From assembly GCF_007197645.1 (NCBI RefSeq), contig NZ_VKGK01000021.1:47033-111032 (forward strand): a stretch of DNA of 64,000 nt, given 5' to 3'. The notes under the pieces are model-generated. The model saw only the letters and a list, made by a program, of their open reading frames with translations. It ran no database searches and was not told the origin of the DNA. Of this stretch, positions 1 through 8,445 are shown one piece after another. The position numbers were made by a program, and so were the translations under genes. Within the stretch, counting starts at the first letter, position 1, and every line of letters starts with the position of its first letter. The DNA comes from Shewanella hanedai (lineage in GTDB: Bacteria; Pseudomonadota; Gammaproteobacteria; Enterobacterales; Shewanellaceae).

Positions 1-169
1 CCTGTTGACTCAAAATTAGTGTAACCCTTTGGAATAAATGACATCACTAAACCTAACCCTAAATAACGGACACTGCTTTAGTGTAGATGGCGACCGCTGA
101 CAAAGACAATATTGGCTTTGAAGAATTCAAAGGTTAAACTAGCGGCATCACTTACTCATATATATCCAG

Positions 170-643
170 ATGACCTCCCCTTTTCACTATAAAAAATCGT
201 ATGTATTAGACAGAGACTACTTTACCGAGTGTTTTGAAGAATCCGTTACTTCAGATAAGAGCGTGAAAGCTTACCAGAAAGCCATCGCTTTCTTTCTCAT
301 TGGCACGGCATTGCTGCTCACTGGCGTCAATGCTTATGCATCACTATTTATTGTCGGACTTGGTGCAGTAGAGGCCTTAAGCGTAAAGTTTAAGAAGACA
401 TGGTGGCTGTGGCGTCAAATGATGAGTAAAGCAGCAGGTAATGAAGTTCAACTTGTCTTAGACGAACAAGGTATACATAGTCAGTCTGAATATGTAAACA
501 GCCATATTCTCTGGAAAGATATCATTGAACATAGCAGCACAAATAGAGGTTACCTCTTAAAACAACTTGCAGGAACTAACTACCTTTCGAAACGAGTGTT
601 AGACGATAACTCAATCGACTTTATCAAAAAAAAGCTGAAATAG
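170..643 (+). CDS. YcxB-like membrane protein
   Basis: 157 residues. Two closely spaced hydrophobic segments lie at about residues 38-75, interrupted by a short turn. A soluble C-terminal part contains LVLDEQGIHSQS and HILWKDI, the pattern of the YcxB-like C-terminal domain (a small PH-like fold). Function is unknown in the family; the protein is expected in the inner membrane with both termini in the cytoplasm. It starts at an ATG without a strong ribosome site. It stands alone between unannotated left-edge DNA and a possible terminator. Family assignment is from memory of the domain pattern and is moderately secure. Confidence 0.6.
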   Translation: MTSPFHYKKSYVLDRDYFTECFEESVTSDKSVKAYQKAIAFFLIGTALLLTGVNAYASLFIVGLGAVEALSVKFKKTWWLWRQMMSKAAGNEVQLVLDEQGIHSQSEYVNSHILWKDIIEHSSTNRGYLLKQLAGTNYLSKRVLDDNSIDFIKKKLK

Positions 644-653
644 AGAACACCAA

Positions 654-678
654 TGAGGGCGAATTATGCCCTCAATTT
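654..678 (+). terminator. Possible terminator after YcxB-like gene
   Basis: TGAGGGC / GCCCTCA form a perfect 7-bp stem with a 7-nt loop, starting 11 nt after the stop codon. The following T tract is weak (ATTTGATG), so termination may be partial. Confidence 0.45.
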
Positions 679-828
679 GATGATGCTATTAGTCCCATAA
701 CCCCTTCAGATATTTCAATATCCTTAGCTCTTCTACCCACTTTTACAGCAGGTAATTAACAAAGCTAAATAGTAAACAACTGCTATCCTTATTAAATGAT
801 ATAAGACATTTAAAGGTACGGTTACGCT

Positions 829-999
829 ATGCATTCGAGTTCAGCATTTATCTCGATATCACCTCCTAATATGGCTTGCAGTAAACAAGCTAAAAGCTCC
901 TCTACAAGCCAAATACTGGAGCACATCTCCAAACTCAATTTGGACATGGCTAACTCTATATCTGTTTTCTTACCTTCTATAACGACGAGTGCTATTTGA
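829..999 (+). CDS. Micro-ORF, 56 residues, coupled to hybrid kinase
   Basis: An ATG preceded by AAAGG about 12 nt upstream opens a 56-residue frame rich in Ser (begins MHSSSAFISISPP). Its TGA overlaps the ATG of the downstream kinase by one base (TGATG), the usual arrangement for translational coupling, and the kinase has only a weak ribosome site of its own. I do not recognise the protein. It has a moderately amphipathic middle (QILEHISKLNLDMANSISVFL) and no cleavable signal. It could be a genuine small protein, a sensor input, or a leader peptide that sets kinase expression. It was compared mentally with RebB-type small proteins that accompany some phosphorelays, but no convincing match was seen. 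Confidence 0.4.
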   Translation: MHSSSAFISISPPNMACSKQAKSSSTSQILEHISKLNLDMANSISVFLPSITTSAI

Positions 1000-3443
1000 T
1001 GCAGAGTCAAAACAAAAACCAACCATCAAAGATTGAATTATCCGAGAGTAAATTGCTTCGTTTATCCGATGCTATAAGCCAAGCAAATATTGGCATGTGG
1101 GAATACACTCCTGATACCCAAAAGTGCTATTTCTCTGGAAAACTCAAGGAATTAATTGGAGTATCAATTACTAGCCCTTTCACTTTCAGTGATTTAAAGG
1201 AAAAAACGCATCCAAACGATCAAGGTAAATTTGACGTTTTTAACGCCGAAAATCTTCAATCAAACACCCAGCATAATTTTGATTTAAGACTCACGGTCAA
1301 TAAGGATGAACTTTGGTTTTCACTAAAAAGCCAAGTCTCTATATCCCAAGATAAAAAAGTCACCTTCACTGGTACTTTGTCCGATTGCACTTGTGCTAAA
1401 GAAACAGCCTCAGCACTAAAGCTCGCGATTCATACAAAAAATAATATTCTAGATGCTGGAAATATAGGGCAATGGCAAGCTGAACGTAATGAAAAAGACC
1501 AATGGATATGGCGCTGGGATAAACGTACTAACGAGGTATTTGCTCAACAATCACAAGATATTGACAGCTTAAATGCCTGGGGGAAAAGACTGCATCCAGA
1601 TGATCAGCAATCCGTACTCAACGCCCTAAAACTGTCTTTAACCACTGGTGAACAGTTTGATGAACAGTACCGAACATTGCTCCCAAACGGTGAAATAATC
1701 AATGTTCACGCAAAAGCCAAAATAGGTAGAGATAACCAAAATAATATCAGTTGGCTTGATGGGATTTGCGTTAACCAAACTGCATTTTTCAAGATTCAAG
1801 CAGAACTCCAAGAGGCTAACAACCAAGCAGAAGCAAGGGTGCATAAACGAACCCAAGAGTTGCAACAAGCTAAAGAAAGAGCCGAGCAAGCCAATCAAAC
1901 CAAAAGTGCTTTTCTCTCAATGATGAGTCACGAACTTCGAACACCGATGAACGCAGTACTCGGCTCGTTAGATTTGCTCTCTCTATCTAAGCAAACACCC
2001 GAATCTAAAGATCTTATTGAAACTGCCACCACGTCAGCACAAAATCTTATCGTTATTCTAAATGACATCTTAGACATCAATAAAATAGAAGCGGGGAAAA
2101 TGCAGCTTGAACAACGGGATTTCTCTATTGCAGAGATTATAGATAATGTAATCAAAGTCTATTACCCCATTGCTGACGGTAAACAGATAAAACTGCGCGT
2201 TAAAGAAGACCCACTTATCCCTAACCTTCTCGAAGGAGATGCCGTAAAAGTACGTCAAATAATCTTCAATCTACTCGGTAATGCATTAAAGTTCACGTCA
2301 ACAACAGCAGAAAAACAGGGCGAGGTGCTATTAGATATCCATATTGTCGAGCACAATAATATTATCTATAAAATTGCATTTTCTATCATAGATAACGGTA
2401 TTGGGATCGAGAAAAAGACACAACAGAAATTGTTTACTCCATTTATTCAAGCCCAACTTTCAACAACTCGAGAATATGGGGGCACTGGTTTAGGACTGGC
2501 TATTTGTGGCAATTTAGCGCAATTGATGGGAGGGCAAATATCATTGACGAGTAGCCCCAACGAGGGAGCAACCTTCAAGGTTGAACTGCCGTTCTGGCGC
2601 TCAAAGAGTCAGACGTCCCCTTCACAAGACTTACTCGATAACACCAACATCGCAGTCATTAACCTTGATGAAAGTGAAAATCTTCAACAGAGTGTCATCC
2701 AACACCTTGAGAGTGAGGGGGCGCAAACAAGGGTATTTAAACCAGAAAACATCCCTGCAAATATTGCAGAAAGTGACATGATTTTGTTACTTGCTCACTC
2801 TGACAAAGTGTTCCCTCAGCTTGAAAATATTTATCACCAATATGTCGACGACATACGTTTACTCATTGCAGTATCTAGAGAGGAAATCAGCACCTTACGG
2901 AATTTACTCCCTCAAAGTACCATTCTGCCAACATCGCCAATGACTCGTTTACAACTCCTTAATTCAGTCAAAAATTTCATGGATAATGAACTATGCTTAG
3001 AGTTAGATGAGCTGGAGTTAGACGACCTCCCCATAACGCCAAAACCAATGGAGGAGATATCGGATCAAGTGAATGTTTTAGTTGTTGAAGACAACCCACT
3101 AAATCAAAAGTTAATAGTGAAACAACTTTCCACCCTAGGCTACCAGTGCGATCTGGCTAAAGATGGACTAGACGGAATAAAACATTGGGAAAATACCGAC
3201 TATAAACTTATTTTGACTGACTGCCATATGCCAAACCTTGACGGCTATGACATGACAAAAAGAATTCGTGATTTAGAAAAGCAGTACAGCAAAAAATCCA
3301 CACCAATCGTCGCTGTTACTGGAGCCGCAATGACTGGAGATGAAGATCACTGCTTATCAACAGGAATGAACGATTTTGTTAGCAAGCCCATTTTATTAAA
3401 GGACTTGAAGCAAGTCATTGAAAAATGGTACGCGAATGACTGA
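999..3443 (+). CDS. Hybrid sensor histidine kinase (PAS-PAS-HisKA-HATPase-REC)
   Basis: About 814 residues, no transmembrane segment, so cytoplasmic. Order: PAS domain about 20-130, second PAS about 140-265 (includes LHPDDQ), a coiled coil about 270-300, HisKA with phospho-accepting His311 in SHELRTPMN, HATPase_c about 415-540 (N box NLLGNALKFT, G1 DNGIGI, G2 GGTGLGLAI), and a receiver about 690-805 with phosphoacceptor Asp741 in LTDCHMPN. The stretch about 550-680 looks like a degenerate receiver without the acceptor Asp. The architecture is BarA-like but soluble. The ATG overlaps the micro-ORF stop; an upstream in-frame TTG at 996 is less likely. It should feed phosphate through its own receiver to the HPt protein encoded next. 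The signal is unknown. Confidence 0.9.
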   Translation: MQSQNKNQPSKIELSESKLLRLSDAISQANIGMWEYTPDTQKCYFSGKLKELIGVSITSPFTFSDLKEKTHPNDQGKFDVFNAENLQSNTQHNFDLRLTVNKDELWFSLKSQVSISQDKKVTFTGTLSDCTCAKETASALKLAIHTKNNILDAGNIGQWQAERNEKDQWIWRWDKRTNEVFAQQSQDIDSLNAWGKRLHPDDQQSVLNALKLSLTTGEQFDEQYRTLLPNGEIINVHAKAKIGRDNQNNISWLDGICVNQTAFFKIQAELQEANNQAEARVHKRTQELQQAKERAEQANQTKSAFLSMMSHELRTPMNAVLGSLDLLSLSKQTPESKDLIETATTSAQNLIVILNDILDINKIEAGKMQLEQRDFSIAEIIDNVIKVYYPIADGKQIKLRVKEDPLIPNLLEGDAVKVRQIIFNLLGNALKFTSTTAEKQGEVLLDIHIVEHNNIIYKIAFSIIDNGIGIEKKTQQKLFTPFIQAQLSTTREYGGTGLGLAICGNLAQLMGGQISLTSSPNEGATFKVELPFWRSKSQTSPSQDLLDNTNIAVINLDESENLQQSVIQHLESEGAQTRVFKPENIPANIAESDMILLLAHSDKVFPQLENIYHQYVDDIRLLIAVSREEISTLRNLLPQSTILPTSPMTRLQLLNSVKNFMDNELCLELDELELDDLPITPKPMEEISDQVNVLVVEDNPLNQKLIVKQLSTLGYQCDLAKDGLDGIKHWENTDYKLILTDCHMPNLDGYDMTKRIRDLEKQYSKKSTPIVAVTGAAMTGDEDHCLSTGMNDFVSKPILLKDLKQVIEKWYAND

Positions 3444-3828
3444 AAAAAACTTAGAGATATTGAATAAAAATATAATGTTAGATCTAATTGGGGATGACCC
3501 AGTGATGATCAAACAGTTTGAAATTGATTTCTTAAAGCAGGCAAAAGAATCACTACAAAAGCTAATCCTTATGTATAACCAAGGATCTTTTAGCGGCGTT
3601 AAGGAAGAGGCTCACTTTTTAAAGACATCAGCCGCTGCCGTAGGTGCTGAACAAACATCATACCTACTAAAAGCACTTGAATTATCAGGTGAAGAAGAGG
3701 ATAAGCCAAAGTGCAAAAGATTGATTGTAAATATAAAAACGTCCTTACAGCAAGTCCGTGGAGCAATTATAGATGACAGCGCATCCAACTCCGGCTTGTC
3801 GCCATCCCAAGGTGATAATGCTTCATGA
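3436..3828 (+). CDS. HPt phosphotransfer protein
   Basis: About 130 residues, all-helical, with the HPt signature EEAHFLKTSAAAVGA; the phospho-accepting residue is His60 counted from the ATG at 3436. The start overlaps the kinase stop by 8 nt. An alternative ATG at 3418 would overlap by 26 nt. It should take phosphate from the hybrid kinase receiver and pass it to the response regulator encoded next, whose start lies 56 nt inside this gene. The polar tail after residue about 115 is probably disordered. Role is clear from family and context; the target output is not. Confidence 0.8.
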   Translation: MTEKNLEILNKNIMLDLIGDDPVMIKQFEIDFLKQAKESLQKLILMYNQGSFSGVKEEAHFLKTSAAAVGAEQTSYLLKALELSGEEEDKPKCKRLIVNIKTSLQQVRGAIIDDSASNSGLSPSQGDNAS

Positions 3829-4954
3829 TAATGAAGACGATATTCTAGGCGCAGCAAGCATTATCGCTGAACAGGTCGAAGAATACCGAACAATACCGGT
3901 TGAGAATGATATAGGCGAACTCGTAAAAAAATATCGACCTTCGGTCATTATTTTTGCTCTCAGTAGTGTGCAAAAAAGTATTGAGCTTTACACTCAAATC
4001 ATCACAGATAAAAACATAGACTACCCCCACCACAGTATTTTGCTGTGTAAAAATCGTGAATCGGGAGTTGCATTTAGATGCTGCATCAAAGGGTTGTTTG
4101 ATAATTATTTTGTTTATCAACCACTTTATGAAAAGTTCCGCCTAAAAATGATCATTCACATGGGGTTGCAGATAAGTCAGTCCAACGAGCAGTATGTTGG
4201 ATTCCAAGATGAGCAACTTGAAAGCATTGAAGAAGAACTTGCTCAAATGATCGATGAAGGTAAGGAATGTAAACGCTCCTTACTCGACTCTATTGCTGAT
4301 TGCAAAAAGAGCCTAAAAAATGCCAATGAAGAAGCAGAAAAAGCATCGATTTCTGCAGTACTTATTCAAAAAATCAATGAAACACACATTGAACCTTTGC
4401 TTGCCGAATTAGAAATTAATATTAAAACTGGCTTAGATAAAATGATAAACCAACTCCTCATTAATCAAGTTGGGGTCAAGGAGCTTGAAGCTAGAGTCGA
4501 AGAGATGAATAAAGTTTCGGTACCAGACCAACAAAGCATACTTGAGGCTTTATCAAATACAGCGAGTGCGTTAAGTAACCCGCCTAAAGATGCGCAGAAA
4601 ATACTGGTCGTAGAAGACAATCAGCTATACCGAGACATGTTAGTCAACATTTTAGTGAAGGAGGAATATAATGTTGATGAGTCCGCAGATGGCCTAAATG
4701 CATTAAAAAAGATAAAAAATACTCAATATGATTTAGTATTAATGGATCTCTTTATGCCAAATCTTGATGGGATAAATGCCACCAAACAGATAAAATCCAT
4801 AACAGGTGGAAAGAAGCTTCCTGTCATCGCGCTCACCGGAAATAAAAATAAAGACCTAATAAAAACCTGGGCAGAGCAGGGACTGAAAGGCTATATTCTC
4901 AAACCATCCAGTAAAAAAGAGATCCTTGAAGCCGTGGGCAAAATACTTAACTAG
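3773..4954 (+). CDS. Two-receiver response regulator, first receiver degenerate
   Basis: 393 residues. The N-terminal part (about 10-130) has the acidic-pair motif of a receiver (MLHDNEDD), but at the acceptor position reads FALSS rather than containing Asp, and it lacks the conserved Lys, so it is probably a pseudo-receiver. A long coiled coil spans about 145-265. The C-terminal receiver (about 275-393) is canonical: VVEDN, Asp325 in LMDLFMPN, Thr in ALTG and Lys in LKP. There is no DNA-binding or enzymatic output domain, so output is likely through protein contacts. GGAG lies 9 nt before the ATG. It is the last gene of the micro-ORF/kinase/HPt operon and is the likely terminal acceptor. Confidence 0.8.
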   Translation: MTAHPTPACRHPKVIMLHDNEDDILGAASIIAEQVEEYRTIPVENDIGELVKKYRPSVIIFALSSVQKSIELYTQIITDKNIDYPHHSILLCKNRESGVAFRCCIKGLFDNYFVYQPLYEKFRLKMIIHMGLQISQSNEQYVGFQDEQLESIEEELAQMIDEGKECKRSLLDSIADCKKSLKNANEEAEKASISAVLIQKINETHIEPLLAELEINIKTGLDKMINQLLINQVGVKELEARVEEMNKVSVPDQQSILEALSNTASALSNPPKDAQKILVVEDNQLYRDMLVNILVKEEYNVDESADGLNALKKIKNTQYDLVLMDLFMPNLDGINATKQIKSITGGKKLPVIALTGNKNKDLIKTWAEQGLKGYILKPSSKKEILEAVGKILN

Positions 4955-5001
4955 TATTATCTTTCATCTCAAATGGAGAGCGCTAAACGACAAGGGCTTC
5001 A

Positions 5002-6072
5002 TTACTGTTTCAGTACTTGCTGACGTTGTAGCTCGTTTCCCATGGCTAACAGTTCTGGCGACGCTTCTTGGGACTCTGAAAAATGATTCTTCTCTTGCCA
5101 GCCAAACCAACCAATATTAATTAATGCCTGAGCTATTGGCCCACCTAAAGTATTTCCTGGACCAAGTACAATCACCTTATCTGGGGCAAACTCTTTCACT
5201 GCAACTTGCACCGCTTTAGTGAAATCATAAGTCTCTGTCACCTGAGCCCCTAAAGTATAACGCCTCAATTTGTCAATATCCGTGCTTTGCGGCGTCCAGA
5301 TCCGTCCTTCACCATCAATAAGCGGCACTTTAGGCAAATTAAACAAACTTGCAGGAAGCCCCTCTAAGCCACGCTTTGACACATCATCAAGCAACGGAGA
5401 GTGAAATGCCCCATGGTTATAAAGCCTCATAGGGTAACGTTCATCAATGTATGGTAATACCACCTCGAGCCGTTTAAGGCCCGCTTCGTTGCCCGCTAAT
5501 ATCCGGTAACCCCCAAGCAATATTGAGGTATAAACTTCACAGCCCTCTTCTGTATTTACCTGTTCAATAGCACTGTCAATTAACACTGTTTTCGCTTTAT
5601 CCAGACGCCATTCTTTATCCATCTCAGGATAGATTAACTGTCCTCCAATCAGGCCCTTTTGCATCATCGAACCCATGGTATTAATCACATCAATGGCCGC
5701 ATCAGAGTTTAAAGCACCAGCACATGCTAACGCGATATACCAGCCCATGGAGTTGCCTGTCACTGCGACCACTTCATATTTGTCGGTATCAATATCCATA
5801 AAATCAGCCATGGCACAGGCATAGATTAACGCCGATGCATTTTCACCAGCGGTATGTAATTTAAAAGAGTACTTCTCGGCACTATCGAGTTGTTTGATAC
5901 TCGCTTGTTTGAGTAAGTCACGATATGCATCGATCCCCTCGACAAGCTCAACTTTGTCATGATGATGAGTGTGCAAGTACCCTAACTCCTCCTTGTTATA
6001 GCAACCCCTTCCAGGCGCAATGACTAGGACTCTCTGCTTCGTTTTCTCACCAAGATTAGTGTTCGTTGTCAT
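5002..6072 (-). CDS. FabD-like acyltransferase lacking the malonyl-binding Arg
   Basis: 356 residues with the fold signature of malonyl-CoA:ACP transacylases: nucleophile elbow GNSMG (Ser108) and catalytic His224 in GAFHSPLL. E. coli FabD binds the malonyl carboxylate with Arg117, 25 residues after the nucleophile. The same spacing here falls on Met133 (TMGSMMQ), so the substrate is probably not a dicarboxylic acyl group. It lies 4 nt downstream of the E1 fusion gene with a strong AAAGGAGG ribosome site inside that gene's end, so the two are co-transcribed. A role in handling an acyl group produced by the neighbouring E1 is inference. Convergent with the phosphorelay operon. Confidence 0.7.
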   Translation of the reverse strand: MTTNTNLGEKTKQRVLVIAPGRGCYNKEELGYLHTHHHDKVELVEGIDAYRDLLKQASIKQLDSAEKYSFKLHTAGENASALIYACAMADFMDIDTDKYEVVAVTGNSMGWYIALACAGALNSDAAIDVINTMGSMMQKGLIGGQLIYPEMDKEWRLDKAKTVLIDSAIEQVNTEEGCEVYTSILLGGYRILAGNEAGLKRLEVVLPYIDERYPMRLYNHGAFHSPLLDDVSKRGLEGLPASLFNLPKVPLIDGEGRIWTPQSTDIDKLRRYTLGAQVTETYDFTKAVQVAVKEFAPDKVIVLGPGNTLGGPIAQALINIGWFGWQEKNHFSESQEASPELLAMGNELQRQQVLKQ

Positions 6073-6076
6073 TGTT

Positions 6077-8320
6077 CTACAGCGCCTCCTTTAACAAAGC
6101 TTGATTAAGCTCCTTACCTATTAACCTCATCGCCGCTTCGACAATCTTCTCTTTGGTGGGGAGCGGAAGTGTCGCAGCACCGGCGAGAGGAATAAAACAA
6201 TCATCAGCGGTCAGCCTCGCAATTGGCGGACATTCATGACCTAGCGCTTCAGTAAAACCAGTCATAATCGCTTCACTTATCGACCCAGTCTTACGGCATT
6301 CATCGACAATCAAGATATGCCTGCACGCTTTCGCCTTATCGATAATGGCATCCATATTTAGAGGTGCAAGCCAACGAATATCGATAACCCTGACTTTTAA
6401 TCCAGTTTCCATCAATATTTTCTGCGCCTGACGGCTCAGGTAATAACCATTGGCATAACTGATAATACAGAGTTCATTCCCCTCTCCCTCTTGGGTTATC
6501 TCTCCCAGTGCGATAGGTTTGGACTCCTGCTCAGGCACATAATGACTCGCCCAAAGGCCATCTCCAGTATCATGGAGATCTTTGGTCATATATAGCGCTA
6601 TTGGCTCAAGGAAAATAACGACCCTTTGCTCCTCATGCGCCAACCTGACACTCTCTCTGAGCATCTCCACAGCATCGGCGCCATTGGAAGGACAAGCGAT
6701 AATTAATCCAGGAATATCACGGAATACAGCAAATGAGTTATCGTTATGAAAATGTCCACCAAATCCTTTTTGATAACCTAGACCCGCAATGCGGATCACC
6801 ATTGGATTGGTAAACTGTCCATCGGAGAAAAATGGCAAGGTCGCCGCCTCGCCCCTAATTTGGTCTTCAGCATTATGCACATAAGCAAGAAACTGGATCT
6901 CTGGCATGGGCAAGATACCATTATGAGCCATTCCTATTCCTAATCCCAAAATAGAAGTTTCATCTAACAAGGTATTGATCACCCGATTGGGACCGAAGCG
7001 CTCCACCAATCGGGATGTCACATGATAAACCCCGCCTTTTTTACCCACATCTTCACCGCAAACAACAATATTGGCCAAGCGTGCCATCAATTCTGTCAGG
7101 GTTAAATTGAGCAATTTCCCCATATGCAGCGGCTTATTTAATGCCAGCTTATCGGCTTTGAATAACTCATTTCTGCTTTCTAAATTTAAATATTGGTTAT
7201 CTTTCACCACTAGCTTCGGTGGCACAATAGACGCCATGGCTTGCTCAACCGTCTGCAACTTAGGACGAGTCACAGCCATTTTTGCAATTGCTTCTATGCG
7301 AGCCTTCATCGATTGATAAAGTTCAATGATCTGATTCGAGTTCATCAAACCGGCCTCGATCAGCTGCTGCGCAGTCACGACGAGTGGATCTTGAGCTTCA
7401 TTATCAAAAATCTGCTCCTTACTCATATAAGCAATCTCAGCATCGCTGCCCGCATGTCCCATTAAGCGTACCGTTCTCACGTGCAGAAATACGGGCTTGC
7501 GATGAACTCTGGCATAGTCTGCCGCGGCCTTACTCACCTTGTAGCAATCGAGAATATCCCTGCCATCGCAATAAAAATACTTAAGCGAAGCCCGCTGGCT
7601 AAAGTTCGCTGCAATCCAACCTTTCGGCGTTCGTGTTGAGATCCCAATACCGTTGTCTTCACAAATAAACACAATTGGCAGTGGTACTTGCTGATACGCG
7701 GCCCAGCAAGCGGAATTGATCGCGCTCTGCGCACTGGCATGATTTGCTGAAGCATCGCCGAAATTACACAAGACTACGCTGTCTGACGGCATGGGAGAAT
7801 CAAGCGATAATCGCTGAGCTAAAGGGACACTAAAGGCTGCGCCTACCGCTTTAGGTAAGTGTGAGGCGATGGTCGATGTTTGCGGGGGAATATTCAATCG
7901 TTTACTCCCCAGAACTTTATGGCGACCACCAGAAGTGGGGTCATCACTGGATGCAGCAAACGACAACAGCATATCGTAAAGAATGGTTTCACCGGGAAGT
8001 TGGCGGCTTCGTTCAATCATAAAAGCCCCACTACGATAATGCAGAAACGCCATATCAGTAGGTTTAAAGGCTAAACCATAAGCTGCATTTCCCTCGTGCC
8101 CTGAACTGCCGATGGTATAGAAGCCTTCATTTCTTGCGCGCATCTTTCGCGACTCTAGATCCAACAGTCGACTCTTAAGCTGAGATTCAAACATACCAAC
8201 AAAGTCGCTGTCTGATAAACCTAGTTTTTGATGTTCCCAGCCCTGACCTATATCACTAAAGGCTTGCTTATTGACTCGCTCAATAAAGCGCTTATCTAAC
8301 GCTACCGCCCTATCTTCCAT
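6077..8320 (-). CDS. 2-oxoacid dehydrogenase E1, alpha-beta fusion (ThDP-dependent)
   Basis: 747 residues. Residues about 1-370 match the E1 alpha chain of branched-chain/acetoin-type dehydrogenases (ThDP motif beginning GDASANH and ending near CEDNGIGIS). Residues about 395-747 match the beta chain, a transketolase-like pyrimidine-binding part followed by a C-terminal domain with VIDIRWLAPL. In most bacteria these are separate genes. The predicted reaction is decarboxylation of a 2-oxoacid with transfer of the acyl group to a lipoyl E2, but no E2 or E3 gene is nearby. Substrate cannot be told from sequence. It forms an operon with the acyltransferase downstream. A 20-bp palindrome lies about 50 bp upstream of the start. 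Confidence 0.8.
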   Translation of the reverse strand: MEDRAVALDKRFIERVNKQAFSDIGQGWEHQKLGLSDSDFVGMFESQLKSRLLDLESRKMRARNEGFYTIGSSGHEGNAAYGLAFKPTDMAFLHYRSGAFMIERSRQLPGETILYDMLLSFAASSDDPTSGGRHKVLGSKRLNIPPQTSTIASHLPKAVGAAFSVPLAQRLSLDSPMPSDSVVLCNFGDASANHASAQSAINSACWAAYQQVPLPIVFICEDNGIGISTRTPKGWIAANFSQRASLKYFYCDGRDILDCYKVSKAAADYARVHRKPVFLHVRTVRLMGHAGSDAEIAYMSKEQIFDNEAQDPLVVTAQQLIEAGLMNSNQIIELYQSMKARIEAIAKMAVTRPKLQTVEQAMASIVPPKLVVKDNQYLNLESRNELFKADKLALNKPLHMGKLLNLTLTELMARLANIVVCGEDVGKKGGVYHVTSRLVERFGPNRVINTLLDETSILGLGIGMAHNGILPMPEIQFLAYVHNAEDQIRGEAATLPFFSDGQFTNPMVIRIAGLGYQKGFGGHFHNDNSFAVFRDIPGLIIACPSNGADAVEMLRESVRLAHEEQRVVIFLEPIALYMTKDLHDTGDGLWASHYVPEQESKPIALGEITQEGEGNELCIISYANGYYLSRQAQKILMETGLKVRVIDIRWLAPLNMDAIIDKAKACRHILIVDECRKTGSISEAIMTGFTEALGHECPPIARLTADDCFIPLAGAATLPLPTKEKIVEAAMRLIGKELNQALLKEAL

Positions 8321-8370
8321 AATACTTGCTCACCCATTTAGCTAATTGGAGAGGCTAAAACAACCAAATT

Positions 8371-8390
8371 ATTAACCATATATGGTTAAT
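8371..8390. promoter_or_regulatory. Perfect 20-bp palindrome upstream of E1 gene
   Basis: ATTAACCATATATGGTTAAT is a perfect palindrome 51 bp before the E1 start codon, in the 125-bp gap that must hold the promoter of the E1/acyltransferase operon. It has the size and symmetry of a dimeric regulator site. No regulator could be named. Confidence 0.45.
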
Positions 8391-8410
8391 GAACATCAGT
8401 GTTCCAGACA

Positions 8411-8434
8411 CAAAAAAGGAGCCTAAAGCTCCTT
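8411..8434 (-). terminator. Intrinsic terminator of glutaryl-CoA dehydrogenase gene
   Basis: Read on the minus strand, AAGGAGC / GCTCCTT form a 7-bp stem with a 5-nt loop, directly followed by a run of T. It sits 12 nt past the stop codon. Confidence 0.85.
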
Positions 8435-8445
8435 AACAATCTTGC

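Noticed and set aside
829..999. Micro-ORF as a RebB-type (refractile-body) protein
   Set aside because: Size and association with a phosphorelay are suggestive, but the residues do not resemble the RebB pattern I know.
5002..8320. Polyketide or polyunsaturated fatty-acid synthase cluster
   Set aside because: Only an acyltransferase-type gene is present; no ketosynthase, carrier protein or enoyl reductase genes are nearby.
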